This document shows positions 1 through 6,006 of a stretch of DNA of 12,380 bases, piece after piece (positions within the stretch are counted from its first letter, which is position 1; every line of letters begins with the position of its first letter). This DNA comes from Planctomycetota bacterium (lineage in GTDB: Bacteria > Planctomycetota > Planctomycetia > Pirellulales > Lacipirellulaceae). The notes beneath the pieces are model-generated. The model searched no databases, was not told the origin of the DNA, and worked only from the letters and a program-made list of their open reading frames with translations. The position numbers and the translations under genes are program-made. The DNA is taken from NCBI GenBank assembly GCA_029259975.1, contig JAJDEE010000222.1, positions 1 through 12,380 on the forward strand, given 5' to 3'.

Positions 1-98
1 TCTCCCGTTTGGCTACGTCAAATCCGGCCGACTGTCGGTGATACCCGCTTGCCATTGTTGCAACACAATCGTATCGCTACAACCTCCCGTACTCCGCA

Positions 99-161
99 CA
101 CCGACAATCGGCCGAATGAGGTTTACTCTGTAGCCACGTCAACTACGGCCGACTGTCGGTG
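99..161. repeat. Hairpin element, complete copy
   Basis: Arms at 99-114 and 146-161 are complementary at 15 of 16 positions, and the remaining A:C becomes G:U if the minus strand is transcribed. The 31-nt loop (115-145) contains CCACGTCAA. It is one of two well-conserved complete members of the array. Confidence 0.85.
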
Positions 162-204
162 CCACCCGCGGGAGAGTCTTTCTCCCGTAGAGATTCATGG
201 GTAG

Positions 205-267
205 CGCCGACACTTGTCCGCAAAAAGCTCTGCCATTGAGAATGCGTTATTCGGACACGTATCGGTG
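205..267. repeat. Hairpin element, diverged copy
   Basis: Arms 205-220 and 252-267 match the consensus arms at only about 12 and 11 of 16 positions. They still pair with each other at 13 Watson-Crick positions plus one G-T, and the loop is again exactly 31 nt. Two stem positions differ from the consensus on both sides in a compensated way. The loop sequence itself is not conserved. Membership of the family rests on arm similarity, identical geometry and regular spacing. Confidence 0.55.
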
Positions 268-325
268 TCGCTTGCGACAAAAGGTCTAGCAGGTTGCCAG
301 CGCTGCTCACCTCTTGTGCTACGCA

Positions 326-388
326 CACCGACAATCGGCCGAACAATATCTACCGAATGGCCACGTCAAATCCGGCCGACTGTCGGTG
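326..388. repeat. Hairpin element overlapping a gene 3' end
   Basis: Arms 326-341 and 373-388 are identical to those of the copy at 99-161, and the 31-nt loop ends in CCACGTCAAATC. The right half lies inside the minus-strand PEP-CTERM reading frame. It encodes the last residues of that protein, and the loop provides its stop codon at 350-352. Confidence 0.85.
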
Positions 389-1216
389 CCACCCGCTTCG
401 ACTTCCCAGCAAGACGACAACTGCTATTGCGATCATCACGATTGACAAAGGCTCTGGCACAGTGGTGAATGCCAGTCCGCTAGGACGAATAAGGGAATCG
501 CCAATTGACGTTACGTCGCCGTCAACTGGGTCAATCGCAACAAGATCATAAATATTTGGCCCAAGTCCGTACAAAATTCCATCTTGCGGGTTAGTGGCAA
601 TATCTACTGAGCTATTAGCGACCAATGAAGCAATCGTTGTTAGCAACGCATCTGCTTTGTCTACTTCGACTACCGAAGCAACCCGATTCTCGAAGACTTG
701 AACTCCATAAAGTTGTCCTGATTCGTCGAATCCCAGCCCACCTGTGACTGGGGAGGCTGTTGGGCCAATAAGCGTTGATGAACCACTGAATGCGTCGATC
801 GTGTAAAGCGATTCCTCTGACGTTCCGTACATAATCCCCGTGAGCGGATTTATAGCGATGGCTACAATCGTTTCGGCAGCATCGATAATCGCATGAGACA
901 CGACTTGTTCCTGAAATGGATCAACGGCAATCAACTCATTGCCAGTGAGTGGGTTTCGTACGGCCCAAACAAACGTTGGGTAACGTGACGGATCGGAAGC
1001 TAGGTCGTCAACAGGGGCTTTCGAAAGTGACGTACCAGAGATACTTACTTTATCGGACGAAATAATACCTGTTGCTGTATCAATTGGGTGCAGGAAGATT
1101 CTATCGGAAGAAGCCCCAACCACTCCCCAGGCTTGATAGGCACTAGCGAAATCGACAAGAAAGAGTAGGCAAAATGCGATTGCACCAATCACGTGAAGCA
1201 TTTGTCGTTTTTGCAT
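350..1216 (-). CDS. PEP-CTERM exported protein, beta-propeller-like
   Basis: This 288-residue protein is probably exported and handled by an exosortase-type sorting system. Its role is unknown. A signal peptide covers residues 1-26 (basic start, hydrophobic core, ASA before the cut). The body has repeated units of the form NPLTG...YG....L..ID...G...IG, as in beta-propeller or DUF4394-like proteins. The C-terminus carries VPEP at 253, a hydrophobic segment at about 257-270 and then basic residues, which is the PEP-CTERM signature. I chose the ATG at 1216 because AAAGGG lies 7 nt upstream and the signal peptide starts there. The reading frame extends to 1276 without a good ribosome site. The final 11-13 residues and the stop come from the hairpin repeat, so the tail after the membrane segment is longer than usual. 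No exosortase gene is in the window. Confidence 0.85.
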   Translation of the reverse strand: MQKRQMLHVIGAIAFCLLFLVDFASAYQAWGVVGASSDRIFLHPIDTATGIISSDKVSISGTSLSKAPVDDLASDPSRYPTFVWAVRNPLTGNELIAVDPFQEQVVSHAIIDAAETIVAIAINPLTGIMYGTSEESLYTIDAFSGSSTLIGPTASPVTGGLGFDESGQLYGVQVFENRVASVVEVDKADALLTTIASLVANSSVDIATNPQDGILYGLGPNIYDLVAIDPVDGDVTSIGDSLIRPSGLAFTTVPEPLSIVMIAIAVVVLLGSRSGWHRQSAGFDVAIR

Positions 1217-1223
1217 GACGAGG

Positions 1224-1229
1224 CCCTTT
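1224..1229 (-). promoter_or_regulatory. Ribosome binding site that decides the PEP-CTERM start
   Basis: On the minus strand this reads AAAGGG and sits 7 nt before the ATG at 1216. The upstream in-frame starts at 1237 and 1276 lack a comparable site. Confidence 0.55.
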
Positions 1230-1397
1230 AAGTCCATCCAACAGACTTTGTGAAATAGCACTGAGAAATCGAACATAATCGCCAGTTATCGGACGCTCGC
1301 GAATGCAGACAACTGGCATAACGGTGTTCCAATTGTAGGGGCGGAGAATACGCGATGCAAGTAATCTGATTTGGGGTTGAGCTGGGTCCAAAATTGC

Positions 1398-2414
1398 TTA
1401 GTGGTTGCGCCGTGTTACAAATTGGGCAATTTGCTGCATCGCTTTGAGTGCCGGCGTGGTCGGCAGGTCGGTTAGTTGGGCGACGGCTCGATCAATATGG
1501 TCTTCGGCAACCGTGCGGGCGTGCTGTAGCGATCCGCTTTCGTTAAGCCAATCGAGCAGCTTGGCGAAATTGTCGGCTGTTGGTTGTTCGATCAACTGAC
1601 ACAGTTGTTGCTGTTGATCTTGATTGAGTTGATCGCGCAGGTGAATCAACGGCAGCGTCATTTTTCGATTGCCTAAGTCGGTACCTAGCGATTTGCCCGT
1701 GACGTGTTCTTCGCCTTCGAGATCGAGCAGATCGTCGGCGATCTGGAATGCGATGCCGAGGTGATTGCCGTAAGATTTCAGCGACTCGGTCACACGGCCG
1801 CTGGCACCCGAGTAGTGTGCCCCCAGCTGACAACAGCAAGCACAAAGTGCGGCAGTTTTGGCCTCGATGATTTCAAAGTAGGTTTCGCGACCTAGTGCAA
1901 AATTGCCGCTCGCGGCGGTCTGCTTCAGTTCGCCTTCGCAGACGATGTTGGTCGCTCGACCGATGGCTCGACAGCCGAAAGTGGTCTCGAGCGTGCTGGC
2001 CAAGTAGAACGCGTGCGTGAAGAGGTAGTCGCCCAGCAGCACGCTCGTTTGGTTGTTCCAACGGGCATTGACGGTCGATTCGTGGCGGCGAATGTCGGCT
2101 TCGTCGAGGACGTCGTCGTGGACGAGTGTCGCGGTGTGGATCATCTCGACCACCGCAGCCAACACCCGATGCGAATCGTTCACCTCGCCCACTGCTTGAG
2201 CCGTCAGCAACAGAAGAGCCGGACGCAGACGTTTGCCACCCAAACGGAAAGAATGCTGGGCTAGCTCGTCGATAAAGGGGTCGGGGTGCCGTAGCTCGGT
2301 CTGTAGCCTTTGCGAAACCGCCGCAAGTTCTTGCTCGATCGGGGCGAGTAAGCTTGCCAGCAGGCTGGGCCTCGTTTCATTCGTCGTGCTGGGCATGGGT
2401 CTCGCGATGCTCAT
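1398..2414 (-). CDS. Long-chain polyprenyl diphosphate synthase
   Basis: This enzyme extends farnesyl or geranylgeranyl diphosphate with isopentenyl diphosphate to make a long all-trans prenyl chain, most likely the menaquinone side chain. It is 338 residues, usual for the IspA/IspB/HepT superfamily. Visible motifs are GGKRLRP (59-65), the first aspartate-rich motif DDVLD (100-104) followed by RR (109-110), KT (186-187), the second motif DDLLD (227-231), and GKSLGTDLGNRK (240-251). The residues four and five before the first motif are Thr and Ala rather than aromatic, which in this family favours long products. The exact chain length cannot be read. The ATG at 2414 has AAGGA 5 nt upstream. 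It lies 32 nt downstream of moaC and is probably co-transcribed with it. The pathway assignment is inference. Confidence 0.92.
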   Translation of the reverse strand: MSIARPMPSTTNETRPSLLASLLAPIEQELAAVSQRLQTELRHPDPFIDELAQHSFRLGGKRLRPALLLLTAQAVGEVNDSHRVLAAVVEMIHTATLVHDDVLDEADIRRHESTVNARWNNQTSVLLGDYLFTHAFYLASTLETTFGCRAIGRATNIVCEGELKQTAASGNFALGRETYFEIIEAKTAALCACCCQLGAHYSGASGRVTESLKSYGNHLGIAFQIADDLLDLEGEEHVTGKSLGTDLGNRKMTLPLIHLRDQLNQDQQQQLCQLIEQPTADNFAKLLDWLNESGSLQHARTVAEDHIDRAVAQLTDLPTTPALKAMQQIAQFVTRRNH

Positions 2415-2446
2415 TCCGATCCTTACTGCTGTTGTCGTAGCCTAAA

Positions 2447-2923
2447 CTACTGCCGTCGTAGGTAGTGGCCACTCTTGCCGCCCGATTTTTCTTCAAGCTG
2501 GACTTGTTCGATAATAATTCCGCGATCGACCGCTTTGCACATATCGTAAATAGTCAGGGCCGCCACGGATACCGCCGTTAAGGCTTCCATTTCGACGCCC
2601 GTTTTGCCCGTCACGCCGACCGTCGCCTCAATGCGTATCGTATCGTCGCCCAGTGGCTGCAAATCAAGCTCAACAGACTGTAATGCCAGTGGGTGGCAGA
2701 GCGGAATGAGGTCGGGGGTCCGTTTGGCCGCCATAATTCCTGCCAAACGAGCCACTTCCAGCACATCGCCTTTGGCGTGCCCACAGTCCACTATCAACTG
2801 GCGTGTCGTCGCCAGCATTCGCACAATGCCGCTGGCACGAGCCAACCGAACCGTCTCGGCCTTCTCGCCCACATTCACCATGCGGCTAGCACCTTGGTCG
2901 TCGAAATGGCTAAGTTCGGGCAT
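2447..2923 (-). CDS. moaC: Cyclic pyranopterin monophosphate synthase MoaC
   Basis: MoaC makes cyclic pyranopterin monophosphate from the 3',8-cyclo-GTP produced by MoaA, an early step of molybdenum cofactor synthesis in the cytoplasm. The 158 residues match the family's usual length. Family motifs are SHFD (5-8), KGDVLEVARLAGIMAAKRT (51-69), LIPLCHPL (72-79) and GVEMEALTAVSVAALTIYDMCK ending at 130. The expected active-site residues Lys51, His77, Asp127 and Lys130 are present. The start at 2923 begins immediately before the conserved SHFD, and no Shine-Dalgarno sequence is visible. It is the first gene of a likely two-gene unit with the polyprenyl synthase, a pairing with no obvious metabolic link. 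No other moa gene is in the window. Confidence 0.95.
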   Translation of the reverse strand: MPELSHFDDQGASRMVNVGEKAETVRLARASGIVRMLATTRQLIVDCGHAKGDVLEVARLAGIMAAKRTPDLIPLCHPLALQSVELDLQPLGDDTIRIEATVGVTGKTGVEMEALTAVSVAALTIYDMCKAVDRGIIIEQVQLEEKSGGKSGHYLRRQ

Positions 2924-2970
2924 GGATTTTCGGTAGGGGAAATCGACGAGATAAAATACTCGGTCTAGTT

Positions 2971-3177
2971 CGATATTGGTAGCCGTTCACGGCTCTAGCT
3001 TGAACAGAGTCTCACGCAAAGGCGCGAAGGCGCTAAGCAAGGAAGAAAGGAAAGGCACAAAGACAGCAGGGGAGAATAGATAATGGTTACTGGACTACGT
3101 TTCGTTGTTTTGGGTGGATTTCTCCCTTTGCGCCTTTGCGTGAGTTTTCTTTTTTCCGTGAACGGTTACCGATATTG
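2971..3177. repeat. 207-bp nested palindrome, MITE-like
   Basis: The gap 2924-3299 holds this element. Outer 22-nt arms (2971-2992 and 3156-3177) are inverted copies with 3 mismatches and contain CCGTTCACGG or its complement. Inner 20-nt arms (3011-3030 and 3125-3144) contain CTCACGCAAAGGCGC and differ at one base. The centre is purine-rich and encodes nothing convincing. No transposase and no clear target-site duplication is seen. It could be a non-autonomous mobile element or a large hairpin downstream of the DUF2007 gene. From 3178 to 3299 I see nothing recognisable. Confidence 0.75.
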
Positions 3178-3299
3178 TAAGAAGTTAGGGGGCGAAGTCG
3201 AGGGGAACCGTACGAGGGATCCGAAGGATGTGGAGTCCACCAAACGCCCACCCTAGGAACCGGCAAAATAAACAGTGATTAACACCCATTTTTTTCTGC

Positions 3300-3638
3300 T
3301 CAGAAGCAACTTTGCAGCAATCCGATCGCCAGTAGGATCAGGATCGCCAGCGACAGCCATTTTGATACCCCGACAGAACTTGCAGTCGACGCGTGATTAG
3401 CAGACTCGTGCTGCGACTCAGACTTCAACACGTCGAGTGCCTCGCGCGCCCGCGTCAGGTCAGCGCATCTGACGATCACTTTCACCATTCCAGGGGCTTC
3501 GGCGCGAAAGCCAGAAGTAAAATCGCCAGCCGTACTCGCATCAACACCATGCGCCGCCAAGGCACTCACGATCATTGCCGCTTCGAGGTCGTTGGGAACG
3601 GAGACCAGAGTTTCAGGGTTGTTGCCTGGATCGAACAT
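3300..3638 (-). CDS. DUF2007-type small protein with C-terminal membrane anchor
   Basis: This 112-residue protein resembles the DUF2007 family, sometimes labelled putative prokaryotic signal-transducing proteins, whose biochemical role is not established. Residues 10-72 show the family pattern: a short strand (ETLVSV), a helix over LEAAMIVSALAAHGVDAS, then VKVIVRCADLTRAREALDVL. A polar linker rich in Ser and His follows, and a hydrophobic segment at about 94-109 anchors the C-terminus. The frame opens at 3728, but the ATG at 3638 is preceded by AGGA at 8 nt and begins next to the conserved domain. It stands alone between two palindromic repeats. The family call is by pattern, so confidence in function is low. 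Confidence 0.8.
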   Translation of the reverse strand: MFDPGNNPETLVSVPNDLEAAMIVSALAAHGVDASTAGDFTSGFRAEAPGMVKVIVRCADLTRAREALDVLKSESQHESANHASTASSVGVSKWLSLAILILLAIGLLQSCF

Positions 3639-3774
3639 CAAAAAATTCCTACGTGCGAAACTAGTGCTGCCTAAATTATAGCAAGTTTCTAGTACAGGCA
3701 CGCTGAGCGAGCTGTTTAGGGCAAACAAACTGCAAAGCCAAGGAAATCACGTAATCGTGACGGAAATGTAAAAT

Positions 3775-3850
3775 TGAACCACGACGACACAACGAGCACT
3801 ACGAGCACTATGCAAAAAACTCGTTGTGTCCGTCGTGTCGTCGTGGTTCA
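3775..3850. repeat. Palindromic intergenic repeat (TGAACCACGACGACAC family)
   Basis: The left arm 3775-3796 and the right arm 3820-3850 are inverted copies. The outer 16 nt pair perfectly, and after a 9-nt insertion in the right arm the inner bases ACAACGAG pair again. The loop holds a direct repeat (ACGAGCACT twice). On the plus strand it is followed by TTTATCTTTTT, so it might terminate plus-strand transcription, but no plus gene precedes it. It lies between the phosphatase gene and the DUF2007 gene and may separate their transcripts. Confidence 0.75.
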
Positions 3851-3909
3851 TTTATCTTTTTATTGCTGGCAGAACAGTCAGAAAGTACTTTTGCGGTTCG
3901 CCTGGCTGT

Positions 3910-4689
3910 TTAGGGGTTGATCATCGGCATGAGGGCCTCGTGCAGCTCGATCGTGGCTGCGACCGAATAGTTGCCCTGCGCTAGACAGTAGTCGCCGCCT
4001 CGGCTGGCGGACGTGACCCCGCCCGCTTCACGAACCAGCAACTCTCCAGAGGCAGAATCCCAGGGATGGATAAAATGAGCCCAATGGGCATCGAGGCGAC
4101 CACAGGCGACATAGGCGAGATTGAGTGCGGCGGAACCGGTCCGGCGAACAGCTTGGCAACGTGTTGCTACTTGAAGGAATGCAAGCAAGTCAGGAGAGTC
4201 GGGTTGCAAATCAGGCGGAAAGCTGACGGCAACTAGCGATTTTCCTACTTCGGTAGTCGAGCTGGTCGTTATGGGCTGGCCGTTGAGTTGGCTGCCAAGG
4301 CCCTTCGCGGCACGAAAACACTCGTCGCGAAGCGGATCAAGCACCACACCAGCAACGATTTTGCCCGCTTTGGCAACCGCCACCGAGACGGCAAAGCAAG
4401 GGTAATCGTGAACATAGTTGGTCGTTCCATCCAGCGGATCGACAACCCAACAATACGGATTACGCAATTGCTGCGGGTCTGGATCCTCCTCGCCCAAAAA
4501 ACCGTGATCGGCGAAGTTCGCTTCAATAACAGCACGAACAGCAGTTTGCGAAGCTAAATCCGCATCGGTGACAAGGTCGCGAGCAGACTTTTCCCTTGTA
4601 GAGAAGTGTCCGCGCCACTCGAGCAGCTCTTGCGCGCCGGCCAACGCTGCTTGCTCACAGATTGCCAGTAATTCCTTGTTCGTGGGCAT
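3910..4689 (-). CDS. Inositol-monophosphatase-family phosphatase
   Basis: This is a Mg2+-dependent, Li+-sensitive-type sugar or nucleotide monophosphatase. Substrates in the family include inositol phosphates, histidinol phosphate and 3'-phosphoadenosine 5'-phosphate, and the sequence alone does not choose among them. It is 259 residues, the usual length. Motifs are LVTDAD (39-44), GEED (66-69), WVVDPLDGTTNY (81-92), GSAALNLAYVACGRLDAHW (185-203) and PWDSASGELLVREAGG (209-224). The metal ligands Glu67, Asp84, Asp87 and Asp211 are present. The frame opens at 4764 but the family-like start is the ATG at 4689. No clear Shine-Dalgarno sequence precedes it. It appears to be a single-gene unit. Confidence 0.93.
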   Translation of the reverse strand: MPTNKELLAICEQAALAGAQELLEWRGHFSTREKSARDLVTDADLASQTAVRAVIEANFADHGFLGEEDPDPQQLRNPYCWVVDPLDGTTNYVHDYPCFAVSVAVAKAGKIVAGVVLDPLRDECFRAAKGLGSQLNGQPITTSSTTEVGKSLVAVSFPPDLQPDSPDLLAFLQVATRCQAVRRTGSAALNLAYVACGRLDAHWAHFIHPWDSASGELLVREAGGVTSASRGGDYCLAQGNYSVAATIELHEALMPMINP

Positions 4690-4730
4690 AGTCGGTTTGC
4701 TCAGGGCAATTTTTTTTGGAGAGTATCGAG

Positions 4731-4761
4731 TTGACGTAACATCAATCTTACCAAGTAATAA
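4731..4761 (+). promoter_or_regulatory. Possible plus-strand promoter for an unannotated transcript
   Basis: TTGACG at 4731-4736 could be a -35 box. AGTAAT at 17 bp or TAATAA at 19 bp could be the -10 box. It points toward the orphan terminator at 4984-5021. The match is partial and the region also overlaps the minus-strand leader of the phosphatase gene, so this is weak. Confidence 0.25.
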
Positions 4762-4767
4762 CAACGA

Positions 4768-5021
4768 TTTTACCCGCCTAATGCGTGGTCGAGCCTGTTT
4801 TTTTATGTAAAGTTTTGGCTAAAAAGCTGGACACCGTGAGCCAAATGAGTATGATCATTAGAGAACGGAAGGAGTGGTGCTCAGGAGTTTACTGGTACTT
4901 CCTACTGCCTGTTTGGCAGAAGGCAATTGCCTAATTTCTATCATCCCCCCACTGTAAACACTTTGGCCTCTTCTCTGTTCCGGCCCCGTCGCGACACCTC
5001 GGTGTTCGGCGGGGTTTTTTT
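4768..5021 (+). ncRNA. Candidate small RNA or small-peptide transcript
   Basis: The gap between 4690 and 5189 has no annotated gene, yet it contains a strong plus-strand terminator. The sequence before it could fold: TTTGGCT at 4814-4820 pairs with AGCCAAA at 4839-4845, CTGCC at 4905-4909 pairs with GGCAG at 4915-4919, and a 12-nt palindrome lies at 4921-4932. A 29-codon frame, ATG at 4845 to TAA at 4934, starting MSMIIRERKEWC and ending VWQKAIA, is also present without a good ribosome site. The 5' end is a guess. It does not match the signatures of SRP RNA, RNase P RNA or tmRNA that I can recall. Confidence 0.3.
4984..5021 (+). terminator. Strong intrinsic terminator without an upstream gene
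   Basis: The stem runs from CCCCG (4984-4988) to CGGGG (5010-5014). An inner ACACC/GGTGT stem flanks a short TCG-type loop, and seven T follow at 5015-5021. On the opposite strand there is no T run, so it acts only on plus-strand transcripts. The nearest upstream genes are all on the minus strand, so the transcript it ends is unannotated. Confidence 0.8.
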
Positions 5022-5109
5022 ATTGGCTGCGTCCGTTCGTCTTCGCAAGTTCGCACTATCTTAACCCAGCAGTTTGACCCAGCAGTGTCATTTTCTCTGG
5101 GAGTCATTG

Positions 5110-5165
5110 TGGCTAGCAGACGTGGTGGCTAGGTGGCTAGCAGACGTGGTGGCTAGCAGACGTGG
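5110..5165. repeat. Tandem 16-bp repeat, three copies
   Basis: TGGCTAGCAGACGTGG occurs at 5110-5125, 5134-5149 and 5150-5165. A truncated 8-nt unit (TGGCTAGG) fills the space between the first and second copies. Each unit contains the palindrome GCTAGC. A looser direct repeat, ACCCAGCAGT, occurs just before at 5064-5073 and 5077-5086. The array ends about 25 nt before the first start codon of the next gene and so sits where its promoter region should be. Confidence 0.85.
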
Positions 5166-5189
5166 CAACTTTTTAGTCGGTTGCTTACG

Positions 5190-5978
5190 ATGACTAATGT
5201 GTGGCACAATCGTCGCATGGCCGCTCAATCCTCCAAAAATAATACTGAACTGTGGCGTTTAGATTCCAACAAAGCAACCTTGCATACGCCACAACTTACA
5301 GCAAGCATCGACCTGTTGAACCCACATGTCGGAATTAGCCAACTTGCTTTGCTTGGCAATCCGATCAGGGGCTTCGTGCTAGGAATTAACCCCAGCAACG
5401 AGGCTACCACATCAAAGCTTGAATCGAAGCTTGAATTGAGTGATGTGTTCGTGCGTGGAAGCGACTTGGTTGCGCAGTACACGGTAGCCAACGAACAGCC
5501 GTTCTCGCTACAAGTGTATTGGCGAGCAACCGTTGGCGGACACGGGGCCTTGCTGCTCGATACGATTCTTTCCTTGCAAACACCCTTACTCGAAAGCTTT
5601 CCTAGTATCAGCACCGAAACCAAGTTGCCCATCGCAACTGCATGGTTGTTGCCAGAGGAAGCGTCAACTGCCACAGAGATCGCTATTCCCGACAACCACG
5701 CAGCAGATCGAACCGAGGGGATCTTGCTCCGGCCTTCCCAGGGCGATTGGAGCTACGCCGAGGCCACTCATTCCAATGACCTGGGTGAATGCAGGCTTGA
5801 ACGATGCGAAGATAAATCGCTATTGATGCAGCGCCAGCTTGGCGGCCAATTCCTCGAAAAAGGCGTTATCCGTAGTTTACGCGTGCGTGGCGTCTTTTTG
5901 CCGCGAGCGGATGATCTCGAATGCGCAGCCAAACATTTTGCTACTTTTAAGACTGCCGAACCGCCGCTGACGGTTTGA
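5190..5978 (+). CDS. Conserved-looking hypothetical protein, family not recognised
   Basis: I do not recognise this 262-residue protein. It has no signal peptide or membrane segment and no cysteine pair or catalytic motif that I can name. Its composition is soluble, with alternating hydrophobic residues that suggest mostly beta strands, for example LVAQYTVANEQPFSLQVYW and GALLLDTILSL. It contains few tandem charged stretches. A carbohydrate-binding or mutarotase-like beta fold is possible but only a guess. The start is uncertain: TTG 5181, ATG 5190 and ATG 5217 are in frame and none has a Shine-Dalgarno sequence. I used the first ATG. It ends 28 nt from the convergent ClpP-like gene with no terminator between. 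Codon use and length support a real gene. Confidence 0.75.
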   Translation: MTNVWHNRRMAAQSSKNNTELWRLDSNKATLHTPQLTASIDLLNPHVGISQLALLGNPIRGFVLGINPSNEATTSKLESKLELSDVFVRGSDLVAQYTVANEQPFSLQVYWRATVGGHGALLLDTILSLQTPLLESFPSISTETKLPIATAWLLPEEASTATEIAIPDNHAADRTEGILLRPSQGDWSYAEATHSNDLGECRLERCEDKSLLMQRQLGGQFLEKGVIRSLRVRGVFLPRADDLECAAKHFATFKTAEPPLTV

Positions 5979-6006
5979 GAGAGATTATCGGATTTCGCAT
6001 CCAGTT

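Larger units (their letters stand above)
1..398. repeat. Array of 63-nt inverted-repeat (hairpin) elements
   Basis: This 349-bp stretch without a gene, plus the first bases of the next gene, holds four related elements. Each has two 16-nt complementary arms separated by exactly 31 nt. The consensus left arm is CACCGACAATCGGCCG and the right arm is CGGCCGACTGTCGGTG. Clear copies are 99-161 and 326-388. The first copy is cut by the window edge, so only 24 nt of its loop and its right arm (25-40) are present. A diverged copy lies at 205-267. Element starts would be -22, 99, 205 and 326, so steps are 121, 106 and 121 bp. Copies one, two and three of the clear set share ACGTCAA in the loop, and the 17 nt left of 99 and of 326 are also similar. 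The last copy overlaps the 3' end of the PEP-CTERM gene. The function is unknown. It could be a mobile repeat family or a structured RNA. I see no protein gene here. Confidence 0.8.

Noticed and set aside
25..388. Integron attC sites
   Set aside because: Size and arm structure are suggestive, but the RYYYAAC/GTTRRRY core boxes are missing at the arm ends and no cassette genes lie between the elements.
1..398. CRISPR array
   Set aside because: Elements are 63 nt with long internal loops and diverged copies. Spacers of 43-58 nt are partly similar to each other, and no cas gene is present.
214..551. Plus-strand reading frames of 84-85 codons in the hairpin array
   Set aside because: They read through the repeats, have no ribosome site and no recognisable protein features, and overlap the PEP-CTERM gene.
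3775..3860. Plus-strand intrinsic terminator
   Set aside because: The palindrome is followed by a T-rich stretch, but no plus-strand gene precedes it and the T run is interrupted, so I left it as a repeat.
4861..4885. SRP RNA-like motif (ACGGAAGGAG)
   Set aside because: The conserved SRP core with GGTCAGG before and GCAGC after the GGAAGG is not present, and the arms do not form the long hairpin.
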